DNA of 28,253 nt from contig DHVP01000043.1 in assembly GCA_002412715.1 (NCBI GenBank), positions 1 to 28,253 on the forward strand, given 5' to 3'. This stretch comes from Deltaproteobacteria bacterium UBA5205. GTDB taxonomy: Bacteria > Desulfobacterota > Syntrophorhabdia > Syntrophorhabdales > Syntrophorhabdaceae. Within the stretch, counting starts at the first letter, position 1; the number at the start of each line of letters is the position of its first letter. Below the pieces are notes generated by a model that saw only the letters and a list, made by a program, of their open reading frames with translations, was not told the origin of the DNA and made no database searches. The translations under genes and the position numbers were made by a program. Shown piece after piece: positions 5,410 to 12,823 of this stretch.

Positions 5410-8100
5410 ATGAGCCGTATACAAGTGATGTTTGATCCAAAAACAATTGCGCTGATCGGTGCAACCGAGAAGGAGGGCGCTGTCGGACGGACGATCCTGG
5501 AGAACTTACTCCGGTCAACAGGCAGGAGGATATTCGCGGTAAACCCCCATATGGGCAAGATATTGGATGTGGAGAGCTACCCCACCATCGCAGATGTTCC
5601 CGAGCATGTGGATCTGGCCGTTGTGGCTACACCCGCCCGGTCAGTACCTGAAATAGTTGAGAAATGCGGCCGGGCAGGCATAGAGGGGGTAGCAATAATC
5701 TCCGCCGGGTTCAAAGAGATCGGCGAAGAAGGCAAGCGGTTAGAGAGCGAGATCGACGGAGTCAGGAAAAAATACGGGATGCGTATTCTGGGACCAAACT
5801 GCCTCGGTTTTGTGCGACCCGTTCTGGGCTTAAATGCAACCTTTCTGAGGGGCAACCCTCCACCGGGAAATATCGCCTTCATCTCTCAGAGCGGTGCCCT
5901 CGGCAGCGCGATACTCGACTGGGCGGTCAGCGCCGGGATAGGTTTTAGCATGTTTGCATCGCTGGGCTCCATGATCGATATCGACTTTGGCGACATGATT
6001 GATTTCTTGGGAGATGACCAGGCAACCAGGAGCATCCTGGTCTATATGGAGGGTGTAGGCAACGCGAGAAAATTCATGAGCGCGGCCCGGGCATTCGCCC
6101 GCCATAAACCTATCATTATTTTGAAACCGGGGCGATTTGCGCAGAGTGCAAGGGCAGCCCATTCCCACACCGGCGCTATGGCAGGGGACGACGAGGTATA
6201 TGAAGCTGCCTTCAGAAGGGTCGGTGCCGTCAGGGTCCGGGAAATAGCGGAACTCTTCGATGCTGCCGGGGTCCTTGATTCGAAGAGGTTGCCGGCCGGC
6301 CCGAGGCTCGCCATAGTAACGTGTGCCGGCGGCCCCGGGGTGATGGCCACCGACGCCCTCATCCACCTGGGCGGGGAACTTGCGGAACTCTCCGAGGAGA
6401 GCATGAAGCAACTCAACGCATTCTTGCCACCCTACTGGAGCAAAGCAAATCCTGTTGACGTCCTTGGAGACGCAACTGTCGACAGGTTCACGAAAGCACT
6501 CACCATATGCCTTGGTGACCCCATGGTGGACGGAGTTCTCGTCATTTACGTGCCTATGGACTCTGCCCCTTCAACGCAGCTTGCACAAGCCGTAGTTCGT
6601 AGAGCGAACGACTCCGGGAAGCCTGTCATCGCAACGTGGATGGGGGCAGGGGACGTCGAGGAAGGCAGACACATTTTTGTCGAGAACAGCATCCCGGCTT
6701 ACGACACTCCTGAGCAGGCTGTCAGAACTTATGTGAATATGTGCAGATACAAGAGACATCTCGACCAGCTCTATGAAACCCCTGACGAGTTGCCTGCTTA
6801 CAAAGAGTTTTCGAAAGATCACCTGAGGGAACTTCTCGGAAGGGTTCTCAAGGAAGGACGAACGCTTCTCAACGAGAAAGAGTCCAAAGATTTTCTCATG
6901 GCCTACCGTATCCCTGTTACTATCGCTGAGGTCGTTCAAGATCCCGAAGCAGCGGTAAAAATAGCGGACAAGGTGGGCTACCCCGTCGTTATCAAGCTCG
7001 TCTCGCCTGACGTTTCCCACAAAAGCGATGTGGGCGGTGTCATCATGGGAATAGATTCAAGCGCAACCCTGAAGGAAGGGTACGAGAAGTTGATTCAGAG
7101 GGTGAAGGGACGTGCCCCGGAAGCGCGCATAACGGGTGTAGCCGTGGAGAAGATGGTCACAGATGTTGATTATGAGCTTATTCTCGGGGCCAGGAAGGAT
7201 AAAGATTTCGGCTCGGTTATTCTCTTCGGGATGGGAGGGACCATGGCGGAGTTCATCAAGGACTTTTCGATCGGGCTTCCGCCGCTCAATCAGACCTTGG
7301 CGAAGATGTTGATAGAGGACACCAGAGTATACAAAATGCTCCAGGGCTTTCGGGGAAAACCGGCAGCAGATTTTGGAGGGCTCGAGGAAATCCTTGTCAA
7401 TTTGTCCAATCTGATCGTCGATTTTCCCGAAATAGCCGAGATCGACATTAATCCTCTTGCCATATCTGATGGCAAAGCCTCCGCCCTTGACGCACGCATC
7501 ATCATTGACAGGAATTATGACGCTGCCGGCAAATCGCCACATCCTCACTTGATCATCACCCCCTATCCGGTCAGGTACACCACGCCCTGGCAACTTTCGG
7601 ATGGGACCGAAGTGCTTCTGAGAGCCATACGCCCTGAAGACGAGCCCGCTGAGCGCGAAATGCTCGCTTCATTGTCTGAAGAAACGGTGAAGACCAGGTT
7701 CTTCTCCGCTTTCAGAAATATATCCCATGAGTGGCTTATCCTTTTCTGTAATATCGACTACGACCGGCATATTGCCATAGTCGCGGAGCTGGAGGAAAAC
7801 GGAAAGAAAAGCATGATAGGGGTTGCAAGGCTTATTATGGACCAGGACCTGACGTCCGGTGAAGTGGCCGTCCTCGTGCAGGATAAGTTCCAGGGTAAAC
7901 GCCTTGGGACGAAATTCGTAGAGGTGCTTATCGGAATAGCCCGCGAAAGAGGTCTTGAGGATATACGGGCAGATGTCCTTACCGAAAATGAGAGCATGCT
8001 CCATGTCTTCAGGCGTTTGGGTTTTAAAACCCGGTGGGTGCCTGGCGGCACGAGTGAGGCCGTGTTGAAGCTGAAGGCGCAAGAGAGCGCGGGGGAATGA
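5410..8100 (+). CDS. ADP-forming acyl-CoA synthetase fused to a GNAT acetyltransferase (Pat-like)
   Basis: An 896-residue fusion. Order: CoA-binding Rossmann domain (about 10-105), succinyl-CoA-ligase-like domains (about 145-440), ATP-grasp (about 490-710), GNAT domain (about 730-890). His253 in SHTGAMAG matches the phosphorylated His of ADP-forming acetyl-CoA synthetases, and His537 in VSHKSDVGG matches the second transfer His. The synthetase half therefore looks catalytically complete: acyl-CoA + ADP + Pi to acid + CoA + ATP. The GNAT part has an acetyl-CoA-binding loop (QGKRLG). This architecture is that of protein lysine acetyltransferase Pat, and either or both roles are possible. The start at 5410 has AGAGAGGA 7 nt upstream; an in-frame ATG at 5353 would overlap ldh and lacks a good site. 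It follows ldh by 35 bp and is surely cotranscribed. Confidence 0.88.
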   Translation: MSRIQVMFDPKTIALIGATEKEGAVGRTILENLLRSTGRRIFAVNPHMGKILDVESYPTIADVPEHVDLAVVATPARSVPEIVEKCGRAGIEGVAIISAGFKEIGEEGKRLESEIDGVRKKYGMRILGPNCLGFVRPVLGLNATFLRGNPPPGNIAFISQSGALGSAILDWAVSAGIGFSMFASLGSMIDIDFGDMIDFLGDDQATRSILVYMEGVGNARKFMSAARAFARHKPIIILKPGRFAQSARAAHSHTGAMAGDDEVYEAAFRRVGAVRVREIAELFDAAGVLDSKRLPAGPRLAIVTCAGGPGVMATDALIHLGGELAELSEESMKQLNAFLPPYWSKANPVDVLGDATVDRFTKALTICLGDPMVDGVLVIYVPMDSAPSTQLAQAVVRRANDSGKPVIATWMGAGDVEEGRHIFVENSIPAYDTPEQAVRTYVNMCRYKRHLDQLYETPDELPAYKEFSKDHLRELLGRVLKEGRTLLNEKESKDFLMAYRIPVTIAEVVQDPEAAVKIADKVGYPVVIKLVSPDVSHKSDVGGVIMGIDSSATLKEGYEKLIQRVKGRAPEARITGVAVEKMVTDVDYELILGARKDKDFGSVILFGMGGTMAEFIKDFSIGLPPLNQTLAKMLIEDTRVYKMLQGFRGKPAADFGGLEEILVNLSNLIVDFPEIAEIDINPLAISDGKASALDARIIIDRNYDAAGKSPHPHLIITPYPVRYTTPWQLSDGTEVLLRAIRPEDEPAEREMLASLSEETVKTRFFSAFRNISHEWLILFCNIDYDRHIAIVAELEENGKKSMIGVARLIMDQDLTSGEVAVLVQDKFQGKRLGTKFVEVLIGIARERGLEDIRADVLTENESMLHVFRRLGFKTRWVPGGTSEAVLKLKAQESAGE

Positions 8101-8108
8101 AGACATAA

Positions 8109-8276
8109 GCAGGGCAGGTCTGGTATTACTCCGTGCTGTCGCTGGTAAATATAATTTACGGCTCCTTCGCGACAGCGGTGGTGGCCCTTCTCATTACGGA
8201 AGCTGCGGCATTAATCGTCCTGTTGGGTGCTCAGGTTATCGCGGAACTTGAGCACCCAAATCACTCCAAAGGCTAG
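8109..8276 (+). pseudogene. C-terminal fragment of a YihY/BrkB-family membrane protein
   Basis: An open frame after a TAA at 8106-8108 reads ...YYSVLSLVNIIYGSF, then ALIVLLGAQVIAELE and a natural-looking stop at 8274. This matches the end of YihY/UPF0761 proteins, whose last membrane segment has the form YGSL...ALILLLGAE-x-x-AELE. About 55 residues of a normally 280-300-residue protein remain, with no start codon or ribosome-binding site. It lies between the acyl-CoA synthetase stop and repeat copy 2, so the second control module appears to have landed next to a truncated gene. Confidence 0.65.
8223..8259 (+). terminator. 11-bp inverted repeat, possible end of the ldh-acd transcript
   Basis: TTGGGTGCTCA at 8223-8233 pairs perfectly with TGAGCACCCAA at 8249-8259 across a 15-nt loop. 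No U tract follows. It lies inside the YihY remnant, so it may be incidental, but it is the only strong hairpin between the ldh-acd genes and the next promoter. Confidence 0.4.
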
Positions 8277-8298
8277 GCTGCCCGGATTTCACCGTATC

Positions 8299-8314
8299 CC
8301 TCAAGATGTTGAGG
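8299..8314 (+). promoter_or_regulatory. candidate activator-binding palindrome (UAS), copy 2
   Basis: CCTCAA-GATG-TTGAGG, with the extra half-site TATTGAGGG at 8325-8333. The palindrome is a slightly better dyad than in copy 1 (6-bp arms against 5-bp) and is centred about 151 bp upstream of the predicted start. The two TTGAG half-sites are 18 bp apart in both copies. Confidence 0.6.
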
Positions 8315-8431
8315 CTCCACCAGATATTGAGGGCAAACCGGTCGTACCACAGGTTTCTATCATCCCCTCCTGTTGAGCTAATCCCTTATTATTTCATAAT
8401 ACTCCGAAGTATCTGATAATTGTCAGCTCGT

Positions 8432-8447
8432 TGGCAGGCCATTTGCA
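8432..8447 (+). promoter_or_regulatory. sigma-54 (-24/-12) promoter of the ABM-BON-Pal gene set
   Basis: TGGCAGG-CCAT-TTGCA, closer to consensus than copy 1 because it keeps TGGCA. GG (8433-8434) and GC (8445-8446) are 10 nt apart. The predicted start, near 8458, lies only about 2 nt before the ATG at 8460. Confidence 0.82.
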
Positions 8448-8459
8448 ATCACCATCAGC

Positions 8460-8801
8460 ATGATTCTACTCATCATACGGATGAAGGTCGTTCCCGAGAA
8501 GCGTATGGAACTGTCACAAGCAATCGCTTCACTGATCGTCTCCATAAGGACGGAGAGCGGGTGCGAGCGTTACGATTTTTGCCAGAGCGTTGAAGATGAA
8601 AATGAACTCTGCCTTCTTGGAGAATGGAGCGCCCGGGAGGACCTTAAAAGACACCTCGATTCGGAGCGTTTCAGAATACTCCGGGGGGCGCTGAATCTTC
8701 TCAAGGGACCCTATGACATGACGTTCTATACCGTCTTCAGTCCGGGAGAAATGGAAGGAGATTTAACGGGCGCCCATGCCAAAGATAAGGCGAAGCCTTG
8801 A
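8460..8801 (+). CDS. antibiotic biosynthesis monooxygenase (ABM)-domain protein, YgiN-like
   Basis: A 113-residue protein with the ABM ferredoxin-like fold pattern: strand MILLIIRMKVVPEK, a helix, TESGCERYDFCQS, then a strand LCLLGEWSAREDLKRHLDS. The EW-SAREDLKRHL segment is typical of this family of small dimeric quinol monooxygenase-like proteins. Its substrate is unknown. The first strand starts with the ATG at 8460, so that start fits the family, yet no ribosome-binding site precedes it and the predicted transcript would be essentially leaderless. The alternative ATG at 8481 would remove the first strand. The last 20 or so residues, rich in Gly, Lys and Asp, lie outside the domain. First gene behind sigma-54 module copy 2. 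Confidence 0.75.
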   Translation: MILLIIRMKVVPEKRMELSQAIASLIVSIRTESGCERYDFCQSVEDENELCLLGEWSAREDLKRHLDSERFRILRGALNLLKGPYDMTFYTVFSPGEMEGDLTGAHAKDKAKP

Positions 8802-8844
8802 AAGAGCGGCTGTAAAACGTTTTTAGAACACAGGAGGTGCAGTC

Positions 8845-9150
8845 ATGGAAAAGAATATCGGTGAGGCAATTAAAGACGGTGTAACCGGGGTTTTGAAAGG
8901 TGCCAGGGAAGTCGCGGTGGGAATCGTCGATGTCGTAAGCGCCACTATAGTAAAAGCGCTGGAAGGGGTAAAGGATGTTCAGACCGCAGCCAGTTCAGTT
9001 GTCGTTGGGGCAACATCGATAGTCATTAAAGCGGCAGGAACGATCGGGGCAGACCTCACCACAAAATTTGTAGAGGTCTGGCGAGGATACGTTGAGGAGA
9101 AAGAGTCCCGTGGTGGACTCCTCAAAAATCAAACATACAGGGAGGAGTAA
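8845..9150 (+). CDS. hypothetical small protein, Ala/Val/Gly-rich helical
   Basis: A 101-residue protein that I cannot assign. Residues 5-80 form long amphipathic stretches rich in Ala, Val, Gly, Ile and Lys (IGEAIKDGVTGVLKGA, VVVGATSIVIKAAGTIG). It has no signal peptide, no cysteine and no recognisable catalytic motif. The spacing suggests two or three imperfect helical repeats of the form G-A-x-x-V-x-x-V-x-D-V, of the sort seen in membrane-surface or granule-binding proteins; that is only a resemblance. A strong AGGAGGT precedes the start, 43 bp after the ABM gene. Its stop overlaps the ribosome-binding site of the BON gene, so the two are translationally coupled or nearly so. Confidence 0.7.
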   Translation: MEKNIGEAIKDGVTGVLKGAREVAVGIVDVVSATIVKALEGVKDVQTAASSVVVGATSIVIKAAGTIGADLTTKFVEVWRGYVEEKESRGGLLKNQTYREE

Positions 9151-9155
9151 AAGCT

Positions 9156-9470
9156 ATGAAAAAAAGAAATATTTTTATCGGTTATGTTGTTCTCATTGCG
9201 CTGTTTGCCACCTTCATGGCCTGTGCGTCGACGCGCACACAGGAGAGCACCGGTGAATATGTCGACGATTCGGTTATCACAACGAAGGTAAAATCGCTGA
9301 TTGCGGCGGATGATTTTCTCAAGTCGTTCCAGATCGGTGTAGAAACTTACAAGGGCGTCGTCCAGCTGAGCGGTTTCGTTGATTCTCAAAAGGCCGTCGA
9401 TAAAGCGGTGCAGATAACACAGAGCGTAAAGGGGGTTAAATCGGTAAAGAACAATCTGGTCGTGAAGTAG
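9156..9470 (+). CDS. BON-domain lipoprotein
   Basis: A 104-residue protein with a lipoprotein signal peptide: KKR, a hydrophobic core, and lipobox TFMAC with Cys23 as the lipidated residue. The mature part is a single BON domain, with VDDSVITTKVKSLIAAD, then GVVQLSGFVDS and KGVKSVKNNLVV. BON domains bind phospholipid or peptidoglycan surfaces and occur in OsmY-type envelope-stress proteins. OsmY has two BON domains and is soluble; this one is single and anchored. GGGAGGAG precedes the start, and the upstream gene ends 5 bp away. Probably periplasmic, inserted in the outer membrane. Confidence 0.85.
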   Translation: MKKRNIFIGYVVLIALFATFMACASTRTQESTGEYVDDSVITTKVKSLIAADDFLKSFQIGVETYKGVVQLSGFVDSQKAVDKAVQITQSVKGVKSVKNNLVVK

Positions 9471-9532
9471 GCGATTGACATCCAGGCTGGAGCCCGGCGG
9501 TTTTAAGAACACACCATTGAAAGGAGCGGATC

Positions 9533-10048
9533 ATGAAAAGAAAGTCTTTTATGTTAATGTTTATAATAGTATTGATGATATTTTCTTTAGGCGGCTGCGG
9601 ATGTTTTTACCAGCAGATGAAGGGCGAGACCCCGCCCCCCGCGGCTCCGCCCGCTGTGGTCACACCACCCGAGACGAAGGTTGAAGTCCCCATGGCGGCT
9701 CCGGTGGCTATCTCCCTGAAGGACATCAATTTCGATTTCGACAAGTACAACATCAGAGATACGGATGCGGCGATCCTGAAAGAGAACCTTGCCTGGTTCC
9801 AGGCACGGGAAAACAGCGGCAAGAAGGTCAAGATCGAAGGTCACTGCGACGAAAGAGGGACCGTAGAGTACAACCTTGTCCTCGGACAGAAGAGAGCTGA
9901 CTCTACGAAGAATTTCCTCGTCGGTCTCGGTATAGACGGGAAGCTCCTTGAAACAGTCAGCTACGGGAAGGAAAAACCCGTTGATCCCGGGCATAACGAA
10001 GCGGCCTGGGCGAAGAACAGGAGAGCCCACTTTCTGGCGCTGCAGTAA
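9533..10048 (+). CDS. pal: peptidoglycan-associated lipoprotein (OmpA-like, Pal)
   Basis: A 171-residue lipoprotein. The signal peptide ends in SLGGC (lipidated Cys22), followed by a proline-rich linker and a C-terminal OmpA-like peptidoglycan-binding domain (about 60-170). The Pal signature is clear: INFDFDKYNIR, EGHCDERGTVEYN and GQKRADSTKNFL. It anchors the outer membrane to peptidoglycan. No tol genes are nearby, so this may be a specialised paralogue rather than the tol-pal copy. It is the last gene of the ABM-hypothetical-BON-Pal set and is followed by a strong hairpin. The symbol reflects family membership only. Confidence 0.85.
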   Translation: MKRKSFMLMFIIVLMIFSLGGCGCFYQQMKGETPPPAAPPAVVTPPETKVEVPMAAPVAISLKDINFDFDKYNIRDTDAAILKENLAWFQARENSGKKVKIEGHCDERGTVEYNLVLGQKRADSTKNFLVGLGIDGKLLETVSYGKEKPVDPGHNEAAWAKNRRAHFLALQ

Positions 10049-10062
10049 AACGAATACGAAGA

Positions 10063-10097
10063 GCGGGCAGGGGGTGGAACAAACACCCCCTGCCCGC
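10063..10097 (+). terminator. 14-bp perfect hairpin after pal
   Basis: GCGGGCAGGGGGTG (10063-10076), a 7-nt loop, and the exact complement at 10084-10097, 15 bp after the pal stop. It is very GC-rich but has no U tract, so it may serve as an mRNA 3' end or stabiliser rather than a classical intrinsic terminator. Confidence 0.6.
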
Positions 10098-10175
10098 CGG
10101 CCATGTTGAGGAATCAGCACATGATCTCACTGTATTAAAGCGGCCGAACATTGCGGTCCTGACGGGGAGGAGAGA

Positions 10176-11678
10176 ATGAAGATACTTTTTGTATACCCCA
10201 AATATCCTGACACCTTCTGGAGTTTCAAGCATGCCTTGAAGTTCATATCGAAAAGGGCCCTTCACCCGCCACTGGGTCTTTTGACCGTAGCCGCGATGCT
10301 CCCCGGGGAATGGGAAAAGAGACTCGTCGACATGAATATCGCCAATTTGAAGGACAAGCACCTTCGATGGGCGGATTATGTTTTTATCGGGGCCATGGCA
10401 GTCCAAAAGGACTCGGTGAAAGAGGTGATTGAGCGGTGTAAGACGGCAGGCGTCAAAATCGTGGCCGGAGGCCCTCTCTTTACCGCAGCGCCGGAAGAAT
10501 ACCCCCACGTGGATCACCTGATACTCAATGAAGCAGAATTTACCCTTGGCCCCTTCCTGCAAGACCTTGCCAGAGGGGAGGCCAAACACGTTTACTCATC
10601 AGGGGCCTTTCCCGATCTCGACAAGACACCTGCCCCTCTCTGGAAGCTTGTTAAGATGAACAGGTATCATTCAATGAATCTCCAATATTCCCGGGGCTGT
10701 CCATTTAGCTGTGAATTTTGTGACATTACCACGCTTTACGGGCGCAAGACCCGAAGCAAAACGACTCAGCAGGTAACCAATGAACTGGAAGCCCTTTACA
10801 GGGCCGGGTGGAGGGGCAGTATCTTTTTTGTTGATGATAATTTCATAGGCAACAAAAAGAAACTCAAAGAGCATGTGCTGCCTGCCATGATTGAATGGAT
10901 GAAAAAGAGAAGGTATCCCTTCGACCTGGCAACAGAGGCATCAATGGATCTCGCGGACGACGAAGAACTGATACGACAGATGATACGTGCCGGGTTCGAG
11001 GGCGTGTTCGTCGGCATTGAAACACCTGACGACAGGTCCCTTAAGGAGTGCAACAAATTCCAGAACAGGAACCGCGATCTCCTTGCCGGCGTGAAACGGA
11101 TTCAGCAACTCGGTCTGCGTGTTCGAGGGGGCTTTATCGTAGGGTTCGACAATGACTCTCCTGAAACGTTCGAAAGTCAGGTCCGGTTCATTCAGGAAAG
11201 CAGGATCGTCACCGCCATGGTGGGCATGCTCAATGCGCCAAAGGGCAGCCAGCTTTACGAAAGACTCCGGGAAGAAGGCCGTTTGGGGAAGGATGTTTCC
11301 GGCGACAATACGGATTTTTCCACGAATATCATTCCAAAGATGGGTTATGAGAGGCTTATCGCCGGCTACAAAGAGGTATTAAACGGTATCTATTCGCCCA
11401 ATGCCTACTATGAGCGCGTCAAGGCATTTCTCAGGGAATACAAGCCTCTGGAAAAGAGAAAGCGAGGCTTACATCTCAGATATATCCGCTACAATCTCCA
11501 CTGCCTTGACGCCCCTTTCAAAACATTAGTGATATTGGGCATAAAAGATAGGGCCCGGCTGTACTACTGGAAGCTGGTTATCTGGTCCTTATTCAGGCGC
11601 CCACGGCTCCTGCCTATGGCAATGGCATATATGGTATACGGGTTCCATTTCCGGAAGGTTTTCAAGACCATCTCTTAA
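10176..11678 (+). CDS. B12-binding-domain radical SAM protein (DUF4070/HpnP-like)
   Basis: A 500-residue protein. It has an N-terminal cobalamin-binding-type Rossmann domain (about 1-135), a radical SAM barrel with CPFSCEFC (Cys175, Cys179, Cys182 for the 4Fe-4S cluster; about 165-370), and a C-terminal region resembling DUF4070 with basic and aromatic segments. The ITTLYGRKTRSKT stretch after the cluster is typical of the subgroup that includes hopanoid C-2 methylase HpnP. Such enzymes usually methylate unactivated carbons. No DxHxxG motif is visible, common in this class, where B12 can bind base-off without a His ligand. No hopanoid genes are nearby, so the substrate is unknown. GGGGAGGAGA precedes the start. 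Stands alone, with a terminator downstream. Confidence 0.85.
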   Translation: MKILFVYPKYPDTFWSFKHALKFISKRALHPPLGLLTVAAMLPGEWEKRLVDMNIANLKDKHLRWADYVFIGAMAVQKDSVKEVIERCKTAGVKIVAGGPLFTAAPEEYPHVDHLILNEAEFTLGPFLQDLARGEAKHVYSSGAFPDLDKTPAPLWKLVKMNRYHSMNLQYSRGCPFSCEFCDITTLYGRKTRSKTTQQVTNELEALYRAGWRGSIFFVDDNFIGNKKKLKEHVLPAMIEWMKKRRYPFDLATEASMDLADDEELIRQMIRAGFEGVFVGIETPDDRSLKECNKFQNRNRDLLAGVKRIQQLGLRVRGGFIVGFDNDSPETFESQVRFIQESRIVTAMVGMLNAPKGSQLYERLREEGRLGKDVSGDNTDFSTNIIPKMGYERLIAGYKEVLNGIYSPNAYYERVKAFLREYKPLEKRKRGLHLRYIRYNLHCLDAPFKTLVILGIKDRARLYYWKLVIWSLFRRPRLLPMAMAYMVYGFHFRKVFKTIS

Positions 11679-11775
11679 AGGCAGGGTAATTGAAAATATA
11701 AGGAAAAAAAGGGGCGGGCCGTCGTAAGATCGGGGCGACGGCGGATCGGCCATGATATTCATTCATTGAAACAGC

Positions 11776-11805
11776 AAGGGACCGGTTTTCCGGTCCCTTA
11801 TTTTA
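11776..11805 (+). terminator. intrinsic terminator between convergent genes
   Basis: AAGGGACCGG (11776-11785), loop TTTT, CCGGTCCCTT (11790-11799), then ATTTTA. A 10-bp perfect stem with a modest U tract in the plus direction, between the converging radical SAM and prenyltransferase genes. It may also work weakly for the minus strand. Confidence 0.7.
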
Positions 11806-11826
11806 TGGTCGTGACGGGTGAGTATC

Positions 11827-12714
11827 TCAGGATGCTATCATGAGGCCGATGGCGAGCAGGGCCGGTGTGGCGAGATTGATGATTACGTTTTTGCCGAGAT
11901 AGGGGACGAGGCTTTTCATTTCCTCGGAATATCTCACGACGCCGCGGGATGTCTGAAAGGCGATGATCGTTGTGGCAAGGGCGAAGAAGACGTGGATGGG
12001 GAAGACACCGAGTGCATAGCCGAGAAAGAGGGGTAGATAGGATGCGGCGAGGAAGAAAATGTATATCCTCGCAACATTCTTTCTTCCGAGAAGGATCGGC
12101 AGATGATTCCTTCCTACGCTCTTGTCTGCCTCCACGTCGGGGAACTGGTTAAGAAGAAGCAGGTCGCTGACCAGGAAGCCCGGAACCAGGGATGCGAGAA
12201 GGGCGGTCCATGAATAGCTGCCGGTGAGGACGAAGTGTGTGCCCAGCACCATAAGTGGCCCGAAGGCCAGCCCGGGGGCGATGAGGCAGACGAGGGGTTT
12301 CTTCGTGATCCACTGGGTGTAAAAGACAATCAGCGCTATGCCGAGAAGTCCCAGGGGAAGCAGGAGAACGCCTACGGTGAAGACAAAGTACATGCCGATG
12401 GCGAAACAAAGAACCAGTGATATTATCCCCGTCGCGAGGGCGGTGCCTGCCTTGTCGGGACGTTCCTGCAGGGCTCCGCTGCCGCCGCTGAAGGGTGTCC
12501 GCTCTGTTCTGAAATCAAGGCCGCTTTTAAAATCGCAATATTCATTCAAGGCATTGACGCTGATATGGGCACAGACCGCACCAATGACTATGAGAACCAC
12601 GGAAAGGACATCAATCTTTGCCCCGGCCCACATGGCTGTCGCTATCCCCACCAGGATGCACATCGGTGTGAGAATCAGGAACGGCACCTTCATAGGCCCC
12701 AGTATATATTTCAT
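11827..12714 (-). CDS. UbiA-family prenyltransferase (MenA-like)
   Basis: A 295-residue integral membrane protein with about nine hydrophobic segments. Both Asp-rich motifs of the UbiA superfamily are present: NEYCDFKSGLD (Asn57, Asp61, Asp67), followed by RTERTPFSGGSGAL, and DVEADKSVGR (Asp193, Asp197). These bind Mg-prenyl diphosphate. The family attaches prenyl chains to aromatic acceptors in the inner membrane. The SGGSG after motif 1 resembles MenA (1,4-dihydroxy-2-naphthoate prenyltransferase), which would serve menaquinone synthesis. No other men genes are nearby, so the acceptor is not settled. The start has GGGGAGG about 9 nt upstream. It ends just before the convergent terminator. 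Confidence 0.82.
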   Translation of the reverse strand: MKYILGPMKVPFLILTPMCILVGIATAMWAGAKIDVLSVVLIVIGAVCAHISVNALNEYCDFKSGLDFRTERTPFSGGSGALQERPDKAGTALATGIISLVLCFAIGMYFVFTVGVLLLPLGLLGIALIVFYTQWITKKPLVCLIAPGLAFGPLMVLGTHFVLTGSYSWTALLASLVPGFLVSDLLLLNQFPDVEADKSVGRNHLPILLGRKNVARIYIFFLAASYLPLFLGYALGVFPIHVFFALATTIIAFQTSRGVVRYSEEMKSLVPYLGKNVIINLATPALLAIGLMIAS

Positions 12715-12823
12715 CCGCCACCCTCCCCATGTAAATAAGTCCTTAATATTACAGGATCAGGCTGGGTTTTTCAAGGGCAGAAACATGGATCGCCCCGGGG
12801 AGGGTACGAGGCCTTCTCCCATG

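Larger units (their letters stand above)
8298..8449 (+). repeat. duplicated sigma-54 control module, copy 2
   Basis: A 152-bp direct repeat of 4194-4346. The palindrome arms, the third half-site, the spacing and the -24/-12 element are kept, while differences fall mainly in the palindrome centre, its flank and a stretch about 50 bp upstream of the promoter. It ends about 10 bp before the ATG of the monooxygenase-like gene. Confidence 0.88.
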
